From NCBI RefSeq assembly GCF_000156395.1, contig NZ_GG703819.1, positions 224,940 to 288,939 on the forward strand: DNA of 64,000 nucleotides. Reading direction: 5' to 3'. Below, piece after piece: positions 17,601 to 27,631 of the stretch. The notes beneath the pieces are model-generated. The model was not told the DNA's origin. It did no database searches and saw nothing but the letters and a program-made list of their open reading frames with translations. Every line of letters begins with the position of its first letter. Position 1 is the first letter of the stretch. The DNA is from Providencia rustigianii DSM 4541. GTDB lineage: Bacteria > Pseudomonadota > Gammaproteobacteria > Enterobacterales > Enterobacteriaceae. The translations under genes were made by a program, and so were the position numbers.

Positions 17601-18437
17601 TCATGCTGACAACCGGAGCCTTTTGGCATGGTAAGCAATGTGCTCACCAATAAAGCTAGAAATGAAATAATAGCTGTGGTCGTAACCAGTATGATATCGG
17701 AATGATGTGTTGATGTTCATCTCGTTGCACACTCTTTCAAGACTTTTAGTGCGTAACTGATCTTCATAAAAGGCGTCACTTAATCCCTGGTCAATAAAAA
17801 TTTCTGGTAATTTCGCACCCTGTAAAATGAGACTGACGGGATCGTAGTGCTCCCACGTTTTTTTATTTTCACCCAGGTACGCGGTGAATGCCTTTTGTCC
17901 CCATGGCACCTGAGAAGGTGACACTATTGGTGAAAATGCCGATACACTCACATATTCATCAGGATTTCGCAGCGACAGAACCAGCGCTCCCAGCCCCCCC
18001 ATGGAGTGACCGGATATTGATTTCCTTGATGTTACAGGTAAATGCTCCATGACAACATCCGGAAGCTCATGGAGAATATAGTCATACATCCTGTAATGCG
18101 TGTTCCACGGATGTTCCGTCGCGTTCAGATAAAATCCGGCACCCTGGCCCAGATCGTAGCTGTCAGCATCTGCGACATGCTCTCCACGGGGACTGGTATC
18201 AGGAACAACGACGATGATGTTGTTCCTGGCGGCATAATGCTGCATACCCGATTTGGTGATGAAATTCTGCTCCGTACAGGTCAGACCCGAGAGCCAGTAC
18301 AGGACCGGCAGTTTTTCTGTTGCTGCTTTGGGGGGAAGATAAACACCGAAATTCATCTCACAATTAAGTGTTTGTGAATTATGGCGGTATACGTTTTGCC
18401 AGCCGCCAGCGCTGGCATGCTGCTCGATGAGTTCCAT
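17601..18437 (-). CDS. frmB: S-formylglutathione hydrolase
   Basis: Serine hydrolase that converts S-formylglutathione to formate and glutathione, the second step of glutathione-dependent formaldehyde removal. The product is 278 residues in the cytosol, starting MELIEQHASAGGWQNVYRH as in FrmB/FghA. It has the substrate segment WLSGLTCTEQNFITKSGMQ, the nucleophile motif GHSMGG, and the catalytic His in GYDHSYYF. The family-like start is 18437; an upstream in-frame ATG at 18452 has its own AGGGG site and may be used. It is the last gene of the frmR-frmA-VOC-frmB cluster. Confidence 0.93.
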   Translation of the reverse strand: MELIEQHASAGGWQNVYRHNSQTLNCEMNFGVYLPPKAATEKLPVLYWLSGLTCTEQNFITKSGMQHYAARNNIIVVVPDTSPRGEHVADADSYDLGQGAGFYLNATEHPWNTHYRMYDYILHELPDVVMEHLPVTSRKSISGHSMGGLGALVLSLRNPDEYVSVSAFSPIVSPSQVPWGQKAFTAYLGENKKTWEHYDPVSLILQGAKLPEIFIDQGLSDAFYEDQLRTKSLERVCNEMNINTSFRYHTGYDHSYYFISSFIGEHIAYHAKRLRLSA

Positions 18438-18502
18438 TAGCCTCTGTCTCATGGTTATTTCCCCTGACAGGGAGTCAGGGGAAGTCTCTTTATAGCCGGA
18501 CG

Positions 18503-18901
18503 TCAGATGAACGTATAAGCCGTGATTTTGTTACCCGCAGGGTCTCGCAGGTAGGCTGCATAGGCTCCAGGGAGATGGCTGCGCGGGCCAGGCTGACCTT
18601 CATCTTTCCCTCCGGCGGCAAGGCCCGCGGCGTGGAAAGCATCAACTTCTTCCGGACTTGCAGCTGCAAAGCCGACAGTAACGCCGTTGGCCAATGGCGC
18701 TTCACCGTTGCCCGGACGTGCAATAATAAAGGCTGGCTTTTCACGACCATAAAGTACCCAGCCATTGCCAAACGGGCCGAGGTTATTGATGCCAAGCGTA
18801 CCGAGGACAGCATCGTAAAAATCAGCGGATTTTTCAACATCGGATGCACCGATGAAGACGTGGGAAAAAACGTCATTACCAGAAATTACAGGTGTTGCCA
18901 T
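18503..18901 (-). CDS. VOC-family (glyoxalase/dioxygenase fold) protein
   Basis: 132 residues with paired beta-alpha-beta-beta-beta modules of the vicinal oxygen chelate fold (FSHVFIGASDVEKSADFYD at about 12-30; AYAAYLRDPAGNKITAYTF at the C-terminus). It is soluble, with no signal peptide. It lies between frmA and frmB, 41 bases after frmA, on the same strand. Metal ligands are consistent with His15 and Glu/Asp positions but not certain. A role in handling glutathione adducts is inferred from operon position. Confidence 0.85.
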   Translation of the reverse strand: MATPVISGNDVFSHVFIGASDVEKSADFYDAVLGTLGINNLGPFGNGWVLYGREKPAFIIARPGNGEAPLANGVTVGFAAASPEEVDAFHAAGLAAGGKDEGQPGPRSHLPGAYAAYLRDPAGNKITAYTFI

Positions 18902-18942
18902 GATCCATTTCCTTCAATTGGTTTGACTCAGTTAAGACGCTA

Positions 18943-20082
<1,140 letters not shown>

Positions 20083-20358
20083 CTATTTAAGATAGGCACG
20101 AACCAGTTCAATCGTATCGTCAACGGATTTACTGATTTCATGACTGTAGCTGTCATTCTGGTCAAAGGTTTCCCGTATGTGGCTCTCAAGCACCTCTGCC
20201 ATAAGACCGTTAGTTGCTCCGCGAACGGCAGCTATCTGCTGAAGAACGGAACGGCATTCAGCACCATTTTCCAGCGCTCTTTCCAGAGCATCAATCTGCC
20301 CCCGAATACGGCGAACCCGGGTCAGGACTTTTTTTTTCTCTTCAGGAGTACTGGGCAT
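20083..20358 (-). CDS. frmR: Formaldehyde-responsive repressor FrmR
   Basis: CsoR/RcnR-family all-helical repressor of 91 residues. Pro2 and Cys35 are present; they are the residues known in E. coli FrmR to be crosslinked by formaldehyde, which releases DNA. His60 is also conserved (LESHIRETF). Core segments include [15 protein letters not shown] and [14 protein letters not shown]. It is the first gene of frmR-frmA-VOC-frmB and is expected to repress its own promoter. A strong promoter overlapping a palindrome lies immediately upstream. Confidence 0.94.
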   Translation of the reverse strand: MPSTPEEKKKVLTRVRRIRGQIDALERALENGAECRSVLQQIAAVRGATNGLMAEVLESHIRETFDQNDSYSHEISKSVDDTIELVRAYLK

Positions 20359-20386
20359 TGTTTACCTCACCATTTTTGACTTTATA

Positions 20387-20416
20387 TACTATAGTAGGGT
20401 ATGTTATTATTGTCAA
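20387..20416 (-). promoter_or_regulatory. frmR promoter with overlapping operator
   Basis: On the minus strand TTGACA (20411-20416) and TATAGT (20388-20393) are separated by 17 bases, a near-consensus sigma-70 promoter. The -10 region overlaps the perfect palindrome TACTATAGTA (20387-20396) next to a CCC/GGG tract. This arrangement is typical of CsoR/RcnR-family operators. FrmR binding is inferred. Confidence 0.75.
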
Positions 20417-20619
20417 TGTATACTCCACCATAGTATTTTGGCAAGGCATAACTTTTTATATTTATTGTATTAATCATTCGGTTATTTTATTGCTTGCTGT
20501 AATTCGATCGGAAGGAAAGGTGCTTATCTATACGGATACAGAATTTTGGGCATAGGCGGTTCAGTTAAATTTCGCCAGAGATTGGCTCTTTGAGGGTCAA
20601 AAAATGAGCCTAACGTACA

Positions 20620-20742
20620 ATGATTTTCGATATCCAAACTGACTCCCTACTTGAACGAATTGAGTCTGGAGCAAGCATAAGTGCTATTGCCTGGGAATTC
20701 AGTACAACACGACAAACAATTCTGAGAGTTAAAGCAAGATAG
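20620..20742 (+). pseudogene. Resolvase C-terminal HTH fragment
   Basis: 40 codons starting [17 protein letters not shown] contain the resolvase helix-turn-helix [19 protein letters not shown] and a stop at 20742. It lacks any catalytic domain. It differs from the resolvase HTH at 17500, so two recombinases have left traces on either side of frm. Confidence 0.6.
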
Positions 20743-20769
20743 CAACCGATTGTTTAAAAAATAGTCTTA

Positions 20770-21643
20770 GAACCTATCCCAAAAGGAATTATCGTATAAT
20801 ATAATGAATTACGATAATTTCTGAGGGCAACGTATGGCAGGCAACAAGTGGCAAATTAGCGATGAACTCTGGGATAAAATAGCTCCTCTCATCCCGGAGC
20901 ATAGTACTCAACACCCGCTGGGTACGCACCGCAAGCGGGTTGATAATCGCGCTGCAATGAACGCCATTTTCTTCGTACTCAGGACGGGTTGCCAGTGGAA
21001 TGTGCTAAATGCCACCGGTATATGCTCGTCAAGCTCTGCTCATCGCCGATTTCAGGAGTGGCGGGATGCTGGAGTATTTGAACGCTTCTGGCAAAACGGG
21101 TTGCTTGCTTGCGAACAGTTGGACGCTATTGACTGGTCGTGGCTGTCGATGGATGGTTGTATGACCAAATCACCGCTGGCAGGCTCAAAAAAACAGGCAG
21201 GAACCCAACAGACCGGGGGAAACGGGGCGTAAAGCGCAGTCTGATGACCGATGCGAACGGATTGCCCCTCTCTGTGGTGGTAGCGGGAGCAAATACGCAC
21301 GACATAAAGCTGGTTGCGGATACGCTCGATGCCCTCCAGACGGGCAGACCGGGCAAGAGGCTCCGGTTGTGCATGGACAAAGGGTATAAAGCGGAATGGT
21401 TGGGATCGTATCTGAAAAGTCGTCGCTATGAGCCTGATATCCAGTCACGGAAGTATGAATCAGAAGCCATCAAAAACACGGATTTTAAGGCCCACCGCTG
21501 GGTTGTAGAGAGAACACACAGTTGAATGAATCGCTACCGTCGTGTCCTGATTCGTTGGGAGAAAAAGGTCGAAAATTATGAGGCGATGCTGCATTTTGTC
21601 TGTGGTCTCATCGTCTGGAATAAAGTCCTATTGAGATAGGCTC
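20770..21643 (+). mobile_element. IS5-family (IS427-like group) element
   Basis: Inverted repeats GAACCTATCCCAAAAGG (left) and GAGCCTATCTCAATAGG (right, opposite strand) bound an 874-bp element. It contains a transposase in two overlapping frames. Flanking bases TTA and TAA are compatible with a degenerate short target site but are not identical. Confidence 0.75.
20834..21640 (+). pseudogene. IS5-family transposase, two frames plus a TGA at Trp
   Basis: Starts MAGNKWQISDELWDKIAPLIP, then NAIFFVLRTGCQW and WSWLSMDGC in the first frame. The sequence shifts at an A-run near 21190 into RNPTDRGKRGVKRSL, LSVVVAGANTHD and LCMDKGYKAEW. That shift could be programmed in this group. A TGA at 21523-21525 replaces the Trp of the ERTHSWMNRYRR motif next to the catalytic Glu. 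The last 40 codons (RWEKKVENYEAML) follow it. It is probably inactive because of the TGA. Confidence 0.8.
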
Positions 21644-22209
21644 TAAAGTGGAAAATATACCCGCAATAATACCAGCATATATTGCTATACAAATATGCTT
21701 AGAGCTTTTCTTTGTCAATTTAAATAGATCAATCATTATACATACACGCTTTATGAATAGATATTATGAATATAGTAGAGAAAAGAGAAATTGTTTATTA
21801 TTAGTATAATTATTATTTTTAATATATTGGGATGCTTTAAGCATAGTAACAAAAGATGGCTCATTAAATATAAATAAAAAATCAACGACAATAAAAAATT
21901 CAATCGATACCCCTGCTCAGATCCCTGAGTAATTGTCATAGGGTTTAGCCAGTCAGCCTTGACATGCACCAGAATGAAAAAGTAAGTCCCAGCTTTGCGT
22001 GTGGATTTCAAGAACGGCAGACCTACCACTTGAAATTACTTTATCGTTATAGAGAAAAATTGAAGATATATTTTTATTATTTCAATCATCCGACACATAA
22101 TATTCATCAAAAAACAATATTCAAATAATGATTATTTTGTTTTTTAAAATAATAAGTTATATTAAAATAAGCATTAGGCAAGTCTCACTAAAAATAATGA
22201 GGATATTTT
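21644..22209. other. Gene-free region with a possible unknown fragment
   Basis: AT-rich. A minus-strand stretch at about 21930-22029 reads GLPFLKSTRKAGTYFF and VKADWLNPMTIT, which looks coding-like but was not identified and is not in an intact gene. No other features were recognised. Confidence 0.3.
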
Positions 22210-22512
22210 ATGAAAAAAATATTATTTGCTAGCATCATTGCAACATCGTTAATGACCACTTCAGCTTTCGTCGCAACAGATGCAAAACCTGTATCTCAAT
22301 GAACATGCGAAAATTTCTTAGCGATCGATGATGTATTTTATCCAACAGCAATTGGTGCTGCTGAGATTATTACCCAGAAAGGTAAGGTAGAAGATCCTAC
22401 TTTAGATATTAGTGGTATTGAAACATCCACTCCGTTAATTGTTGAATCTTGCAAAAAAGCCCCCAAAGAATCATTTATTCAAAAAGTCGAAGCTCATTTG
22501 AAAAAAATGTAA
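22210..22512 (+). pseudogene. HdeA-like acid chaperone with TGA at a Trp codon
   Basis: 100 codons from ATG 22210, preceded by GAGG. The signal peptide (MKKILFASIIATSLMTTSAF) is followed by KPVSQ, a TGA at 22300-22302, then TCENFLAIDDVFYPTAIG and IVESCKKAPKESF. HdeA proteins have Trp at this exact position (SQWTCEDF). The two Cys of the family disulphide are kept, and the frame after the stop is otherwise clean. HdeA is a periplasmic acid-stress chaperone. As written, only a 30-residue leader would be made. A terminator follows at 22521. Confidence 0.82.
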
Positions 22513-22520
22513 TCTAAAGA

Positions 22521-22549
22521 CCCCACCCCTCTGGTGGGGTTTTCTTTTA
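22521..22549 (+). terminator. Terminator after hdeA-like gene
   Basis: CCCCACC paired with GGTGGGG around a CCTCT loop is followed by TTTTCTTTT, a typical Rho-independent terminator. Confidence 0.85.
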
Positions 22550-22707
22550 TTGTGCATAACTACACATGTAACTATGAACAATCTTAACAGCAAGTCTTAT
22601 GTTTGTTTTAGGTATAAAACCTGACATTACTGACGTGTCTATAACACGTGTAATATGATATGCTTATACTTCGGGATGCTATTCCTTTCAAGACTCACTG
22701 ATCTGAA

Positions 22708-22962
22708 TTAGTTCAATTTGTATCCATCCTCTTCACATTGTTCAATAACACTGCGATACACACCACCTGCGACTCCAATCAATGCATCAACAGTTCCTTC
22801 ACCACCATCAGCAATCGGTAAACAAAGGTATTGGGCATCAGGGAATACACTTTTAAATCCTTTAGTTATAGCATTTGCGGTACATTCTGCATTCATGCTT
22901 TCCTTGAAATAATCAGGGGATATGATAATTTTCGGTCGTGTATTCAATATAGAGATCATCAC
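22708..22962 (-). pseudogene. Glycerate kinase N-terminal fragment
   Basis: 84 residues matching the start of bacterial glycerate kinases (IIISPDYFKESMNAEC, AITKGFKSVFPDAQ, LPIADGGEGTVDALIG). The full enzyme is about 380 residues; here similarity ends near residue 72 and a stop follows. The IS1-like element begins at 22967, four bases before the annotated start, so its upstream region was replaced as well. It is not functional. Confidence 0.75.
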
Positions 22963-22974
22963 AATAGGTAATGC

Positions 22975-23398
22975 TCCCGTTCTATGAATGTGCCGATGAT
23001 TTTGTCATGCATTTCAGGCGACTTCGAATAACCTAACGTCTTACGGTTAAGACGCTTTAAGCGATTTCTTAAATTCAAATTCTCTCTTTCTATTCGTTGG
23101 GTATAAAACTTACTTGCTACGTGTTTTTGTTTAGGCAATATCTCATAAGCACTGAACTTATCCGTGCACCAAAAGCCACATTAAACCGAGATAGTAAAGC
23201 CAGTAACTGGCGAAGGGTTCTCTTGTTTCGACGACCAAATGTATGAACAATAATCCGTTTTAGGCGAGGTTCCCAGGCATACCAAAGCCAGCGTTGTTGT
23301 TTCTTATTAGCCACGACTACTGTTCATCAACTTCGCAAAGGAGTTCAATCTGCAAATTATCAAGGGGTAAAGAAGTTACCTGCTTCGACGAGAGTTTT
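22975..23398 (-). pseudogene. IS1-family insB, broken (copy B)
   Basis: Segments NKKQQRWLWYAWEPRLKR, HTFGRRNKRTLRQLLALL and RFNVAF match InsB. A one-base loss at a T-run near 23178 shifts the frame. Corrected, the downstream part reads CTDKFSAYEILP, FYTQRIERENLNLRNR and SPEMHDKIIGTF. A TAG also replaces the Trp of DEQW upstream. It is inactive. Confidence 0.8.
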
Positions 23399-23651
23399 TT
23401 AAAGTACGAACAACCGTATTAATGCTGATATGAAGGGCCCTAGCAGTATCACAAATACCGGCATTATTCATCGTGAGGTCGATAATTTTATCTTTAGTTC
23501 CGGGTTGGCAAGCACGATATTTATAATCGAGTTGGAAGCTTCGGCAGCAGTCTTGACAGCGATAAAGTTGATGACCTGTACTCCCTAGGCCATGTTTTTG
23601 CACTGAGGGAGCTTGTTGACAAAATGGGCTCCCTACATTGATTTTAGCCAT
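23376..23651 (-). CDS. IS1-family InsA-like protein (copy B)
   Basis: 91 residues, closely similar to copy A (CQQAPSVQKHGLGSTGHQ, CQDCCRSFQLDYKYRAC, ARALHISINTVVRTLKNS). It ends at the A6C slippery run for InsAB' frameshifting. The ORF is intact, but its frameshift partner is broken. Confidence 0.8.
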   Translation of the reverse strand: MAKINVGSPFCQQAPSVQKHGLGSTGHQLYRCQDCCRSFQLDYKYRACQPGTKDKIIDLTMNNAGICDTARALHISINTVVRTLKNSRRSR

Positions 23652-23713
23652 GAATATTCTCCGGTAAATGACCCTATATTACAGGTTAATCACCAGAGTG
23701 AATACATGACCAT

Positions 23714-24802
23714 TTAAATAGCTTCCTCTAAGATGCCTTCTGGAACACAGACATTACCTTCAAATAATTTACGAGCAGTTCTGATCACGGCAGCCTGAGT
23801 ATTTTCTATTCGATCCCCATCCTTTAATAAAGAAACAGTAATTTTCCCACTTGGATGTTCAATATTTACTATACTGTTTAGTCTATCTTGAGACTGACCA
23901 CCTATGATTTTTTGAGCAATGGAGCCTGCAATTATTGTTGCTGTTGAAATACCTATAGAACCTGTAATTGCCAATGACTTATGGCAATTGTGTGGCATGA
24001 AATAGCGAACTTTAATCGACCCCCCCGCTGTTGGTTTGCTCAGAAGAACAGGCTTTGGAATGACTTTATCAGTTACATCGCCAAACCCCATTGCTACGCC
24101 AGCTTCTAGGCGGATCTTCTCAAGACGTTTCATAAACATCAAATCAGAATCCAGTTCAGTTGGAGATTCACTACCGGTCTTCCCCATTAGATGTGCATCG
24201 ATTAAAATCATTGGCATTGCCATATCAATACATGTGACCTCAATATCATCAAATACATCTATTGCATTACCTGTGGGAAGTAATTTACCCGTTTTACAAC
24301 CTGCGGAATTTAGGAACGTCAAACCAATTGGAGCAGCTGCCCCCGGCACACCATCAATTTGGGTATCCCCTTCATAAGTCACTTTGAAATCAGGGGTCTG
24401 AACTTCAACATTAACTAATGTTCCAGTATTGAGATTCCGAATACGCACTGTCGTAACTGGATTTTTCGGAGCAATTAGCCCCTTTTCAATAGCGAATGGA
24501 CCAACTGCACATAACATATTTCCACAATTTGGAGTTGTATCGACCCTTCGTTCTTTCACCATAACCTGAGCAAAAAGATAATCAATATCAGCATCAGGGC
24601 TATCTGAAAGACTCACAATGGCTACTTTACTAGATTGCGGGCTACCTCCACCGATACCATCAATTTCAAGATCATGGCCTGAGCCCATCAAAGCTAGCAA
24701 AACGGCATCTCGTTCCTGAATATCATCTGGTAAATCAGTCGATAGAATAACTGGCCCTTTAGAAGTGCCACCGCGCATCAGAACACAGGGTATGCTGAAC
24801 AT
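23714..24802 (-). CDS. PrpF/GalD-family isomerase (4-oxalomesaconate tautomerase-like, YbhH-like)
   Basis: A 362-residue enzyme of the PrpF (AcnD-accessory/GalD) family with a duplicated diaminopimelate-epimerase-like fold. Family segments include PCVLMRGGTSKGPV at the N-terminus, GIGGGSPQSSKVAI, the cysteine motif TTPNCGNMLCAVGPFA, and GVPGAAAPIGL. The start at 24802 is preceded by AGGAAGAG; the frame extends upstream without similarity. It is divergent from a LysR gene, the same layout as E. coli ybhH/ybhD. The exact substrate is unknown. The stop lies three bases from the IS1-like element, so the last residues deserve a check. Confidence 0.85.
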   Translation of the reverse strand: MFSIPCVLMRGGTSKGPVILSTDLPDDIQERDAVLLALMGSGHDLEIDGIGGGSPQSSKVAIVSLSDSPDADIDYLFAQVMVKERRVDTTPNCGNMLCAVGPFAIEKGLIAPKNPVTTVRIRNLNTGTLVNVEVQTPDFKVTYEGDTQIDGVPGAAAPIGLTFLNSAGCKTGKLLPTGNAIDVFDDIEVTCIDMAMPMILIDAHLMGKTGSESPTELDSDLMFMKRLEKIRLEAGVAMGFGDVTDKVIPKPVLLSKPTAGGSIKVRYFMPHNCHKSLAITGSIGISTATIIAGSIAQKIIGGQSQDRLNSIVNIEHPSGKITVSLLKDGDRIENTQAAVIRTARKLFEGNVCVPEGILEEAI

Positions 24803-24957
24803 ACTTTTTCTCTTCCTACAGATTAAATGATACGCCAAGCGTCCCATATGCGGATAAATAACTCTAATGCAAAGAAACAAGAGATTAATGCATTTTACAC
24901 ATTAATAAGACTTCAGTTATTATGGTTTAATTTCTCTATAAGCCTGAGGGTTGAAAA

Positions 24958-25884
24958 ATGCAGCAAGAATTACAGGGTATCCAATCTTTCGTAAAAGTTG
25001 CGGAAATGGGATGTTTTACAAAAGCATCTCATTTTTTACACATCTCTCAACCCGCCTTGACGAGACGAATAAAAAAACTTGAGGATAGTTTAGGTACAGC
25101 ACTATTTGAACGCTCAACAAGACGAGTAAAATTGACTGCTGTAGGGAGAGATTTTCTATCTCATGCAAAAAATCTCATCGATTTTTATGAAAGCTCGATA
25201 CTCAGTATTAAAGAAATGGCAACACATCAAACAGGGACAGTGACTTTATCTTGTTTACCTACAGCAGCTTTCTATTTTTTACCTTCCGTTATTCGTGATT
25301 ATAACGAACATTACCCGAATATACGTATCCGAATACTTGAACATAGTGCTAGCGACTGCCTTGAGTCGGTACTTAATGGGGATGCAGATTTTGGAATAAA
25401 TATGATTAACATCACACATTCTAATATAGAGTTCACACCTCTGGTTAATGAGCCTTTCGTTCTTGCCTGTAAACGCGACCATGAGCTTGCCAAAAAAAAT
25501 CTCGTGATGTGGGAAGATCTTGCCGGACTCAAACTTATTGGAGTCCGAAAATCGAGTGGTAATCGATATCTAATTGATCAGGCTTTAGAAGGATTTAACT
25601 GGAAACCAAACTGGTTTTACGAAGTAAGACACCTATCCACATCACTCGGGATGGTTGAAGCAGGGCTTGGTGTTGCTGTTGTACCAAGTCTGGCAATGCC
25701 TACGGATGAGCACCATATACTGGTTAGTCGACCACTTATAGAGCCTGTGATCAGGAGAACACTTGGATTAGTGTTTAGAAAGGATGATACCTTAAGCCCT
25801 GCAGCCGATAAATTTCGTGAAGTATTGATGAAGCTTTGGTCTCAGGACAATACCAGCCCTTGGGTCAGTAGATTCAGCCGCTAG
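24958..25884 (+). CDS. LysR-family transcriptional regulator (YbhD-like)
   Basis: 308 residues. The N-terminal winged helix-turn-helix (about 4-65: FVKVAEMGCFTKASHFLHIS, QPALTRRIKKLEDSLG, LFERSTRRVKLTAVG) is followed by a periplasmic-binding-like effector domain (about 90-300). Start with a GAGGG site. It is divergent from the PrpF/GalD-family gene with a 155-base gap that should hold the operator. It is probably the local activator; inducer unknown. Confidence 0.9.
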   Translation: MQQELQGIQSFVKVAEMGCFTKASHFLHISQPALTRRIKKLEDSLGTALFERSTRRVKLTAVGRDFLSHAKNLIDFYESSILSIKEMATHQTGTVTLSCLPTAAFYFLPSVIRDYNEHYPNIRIRILEHSASDCLESVLNGDADFGINMINITHSNIEFTPLVNEPFVLACKRDHELAKKNLVMWEDLAGLKLIGVRKSSGNRYLIDQALEGFNWKPNWFYEVRHLSTSLGMVEAGLGVAVVPSLAMPTDEHHILVSRPLIEPVIRRTLGLVFRKDDTLSPAADKFREVLMKLWSQDNTSPWVSRFSR

Positions 25885-26202
25885 TTACACCGCCTATATG
25901 TCAGCTCTGTGCCAGAAACAGACGTTGCTTATATTTGCCTGTATTAATCAATGGAGAGTAATCCAATTCTCTATTATAGAGGTTGCATCCACTGTTTTCT
26001 CTAAGCAGACCAATAACCCTTAACGAAATTTTGGTGCCAGAAACTGACATTGATAGGGAGACTATGTTATATAGTATTGACTTGATAACTAAAAATATAA
26101 GCCTGATTATTTCAAGCTTATATTCATGATTTAATTTTCTAACTTAACTTGATTATAGAAGGTAAATTTCTTAATCATGAAGTATTAATAATAGTTTCGG
26201 CA
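25885..26202. other. Gene-free region with a direct repeat and hairpin
   Basis: Two direct copies of GTGCCAGAAACNGACNTTG (25909-25927 and 26034-26052, 17 of 19 bases alike) lie 125 bases apart. A hairpin AATATAAGC/GCTTATATT (about 26093-26127) follows. No ORF. Confidence 0.45.
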
Positions 26203-27186
26203 TCATTCAATAATGCCTGGCAGTGCATTAAATCCAGTTGGTCGAAAAAATGATAATCTTTGCTGATGAGAAACTAAATCTATCTTCACAATGTGATGAT
26301 GGTTTTTTTTAATGTTTTTAGAGTATAATGAGTAAAAAAGATTTTCTGTGTTAATTTCCACAATGATTCCAGACATATCTAAGTCATAGCATTTTGCTAA
26401 TGCTTTCAATTTTGGTGAGATTTTACTCTCTTTAAACTTTTCATTATAATCTGGCTGAAAATATCTTATCAAAGCAGCTTCGATCATATTAATAGATTGA
26501 TTTTGGTTTGGGGGGTTTTTTAATGCCGACTTAAATCTCTTGTCATCGCTATCCGTATCATCAATTAATCCAGACATCCCATCTAGAGATGAGAATACTT
26601 GTTCGTGCTCAAAGGCATACATAAAAAGCATGATCTCTTGGTCTGGCTTGCTATAAAGTGTTTGCGCCAATATCTTTTGTAATTTTGAATGGTTTCTTAA
26701 ACGTTCAACTGCATTCCTGCTACCATTTTTACCTACGGCTTGTCCGATATAAAGAACCTCATAGGAGGACAGATCTGAATAGCAACCTAATTTACTTGAA
26801 TAGATGGTAGCAATGATAGATGCAGATATATAAGTTACCTCTTTCCCTTCATTGTTTATACTAATAACTTCTCTGAAAGGATAGTTACATATTACATCAA
26901 TTGCATCGTCTTCTAATATCCAGTTGTATTCAAAATGGAACTTGCTTTCTTTACCATCTATTTTGTACCCTATCTCTCCTGAGAGGATATTTTTCTCATG
27001 CTTAATTGTATCATCAATAAAATAAAAGCTTGGGCGAGCGTATATAAAGTATATATGGCATTTTGAAAGTTGTTTTTCTTGAGCTAAATTAATTTTTGCA
27101 TCAGACGTCAGTTGCTGAGCAGTAACCATTGCTGTAAAACTATTTAAGTATCCAAAAGCAAATTCGTGTATGAATTTTCTTTTCAC
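26203..27186 (-). CDS. Hypothetical protein with GIY-YIG-like C-terminal region
   Basis: 327 residues, no signal peptide. I do not recognise the full-length family. Residues about 141-250 resemble a GIY-YIG nuclease core: SYEVLYIGQAVG (YIG at 146-148), then NAVERLRNHSKLQ with Arg and His in the expected helix. After an insertion comes NMIEAALIRYFQPDYNEKF, with the Glu (236) and Asn (248) spacing typical of the family. The N-terminal 135 residues are unassigned, and the C-terminal 75 form a basic tail (NIKKNHHHIV). The start codon is GTG with AGGA upstream. It stands alone between a LysR gene and ecp. Nuclease or defence activity is inference. Confidence 0.6.
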   Translation of the reverse strand: MKRKFIHEFAFGYLNSFTAMVTAQQLTSDAKINLAQEKQLSKCHIYFIYARPSFYFIDDTIKHEKNILSGEIGYKIDGKESKFHFEYNWILEDDAIDVICNYPFREVISINNEGKEVTYISASIIATIYSSKLGCYSDLSSYEVLYIGQAVGKNGSRNAVERLRNHSKLQKILAQTLYSKPDQEIMLFMYAFEHEQVFSSLDGMSGLIDDTDSDDKRFKSALKNPPNQNQSINMIEAALIRYFQPDYNEKFKESKISPKLKALAKCYDLDMSGIIVEINTENLFYSLYSKNIKKNHHHIVKIDLVSHQQRLSFFRPTGFNALPGIIE

Positions 27187-27631
27187 TCGAAATATCCTGT
27201 TTAGAAATGAATAACATTATTTTTTATGATAATAATCTATTGAGCTCAGACTTACCATTTAAAAAAACTGACGTGCTCCCGTTGATTAACAACCTGTAAG
27301 GCTAGCAATTCTCCCATCGGCTTTGAGAACGACTGCGAACTTCCACTGTTCGCTCAAAGCAGCCCACCAAATCTTATTGCTCACTTCACTAATCAACCAT
27401 GTTAGAATAGCAAACAACTTTTTAGCTCACATCTCAAAAACATCAAAATAAACTTTAGGCCCAACAATAGGCCCAAATTAAAAGTTGAATTGCACTTTGT
27501 TACTTAAAAATCAATGAAATAAAAGCTTAGCTCAGACTCCGCCAGCCCATTAAGAAACTTGAAAAATAGCTTGAAGGAACTCTGTTAAATATATCAGAGC
27601 CAATCATCATTAGACTTCAAATTATATAGAA
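27187..27631. other. Gene-free region upstream of the GIY-YIG-like gene
   Basis: No intact ORF on either strand. A more GC-balanced block around 27265-27400 looks like decayed coding or insertion sequence but was not identified. Confidence 0.3.

Larger units (their letters stand above)
22967..23711 (-). mobile_element. IS1-like element copy B, 745 bp
   Basis: Outer ends are GGTAATGCTCCCG (22967 inward) and, on the minus strand, GGTCATGTATTCAC (23711 inward), both starting GGT as in IS1. It contains insA and a damaged insB. No 8-9-bp target repeat was found, so one flank has probably been rearranged. It lies in opposite orientation to copy A at 16105, with the frm operon between them. Confidence 0.82.

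Noticed and set aside
21751..22029. Open frame with coding-like N-terminus on the minus strand
   Set aside because: Only the first third resembles protein; the rest translates AT-rich non-coding DNA. No family recognised.
25909..26052. CRISPR-like repeat pair
   Set aside because: Only two imperfect copies, 125 bases apart, with no array structure and no cas genes.
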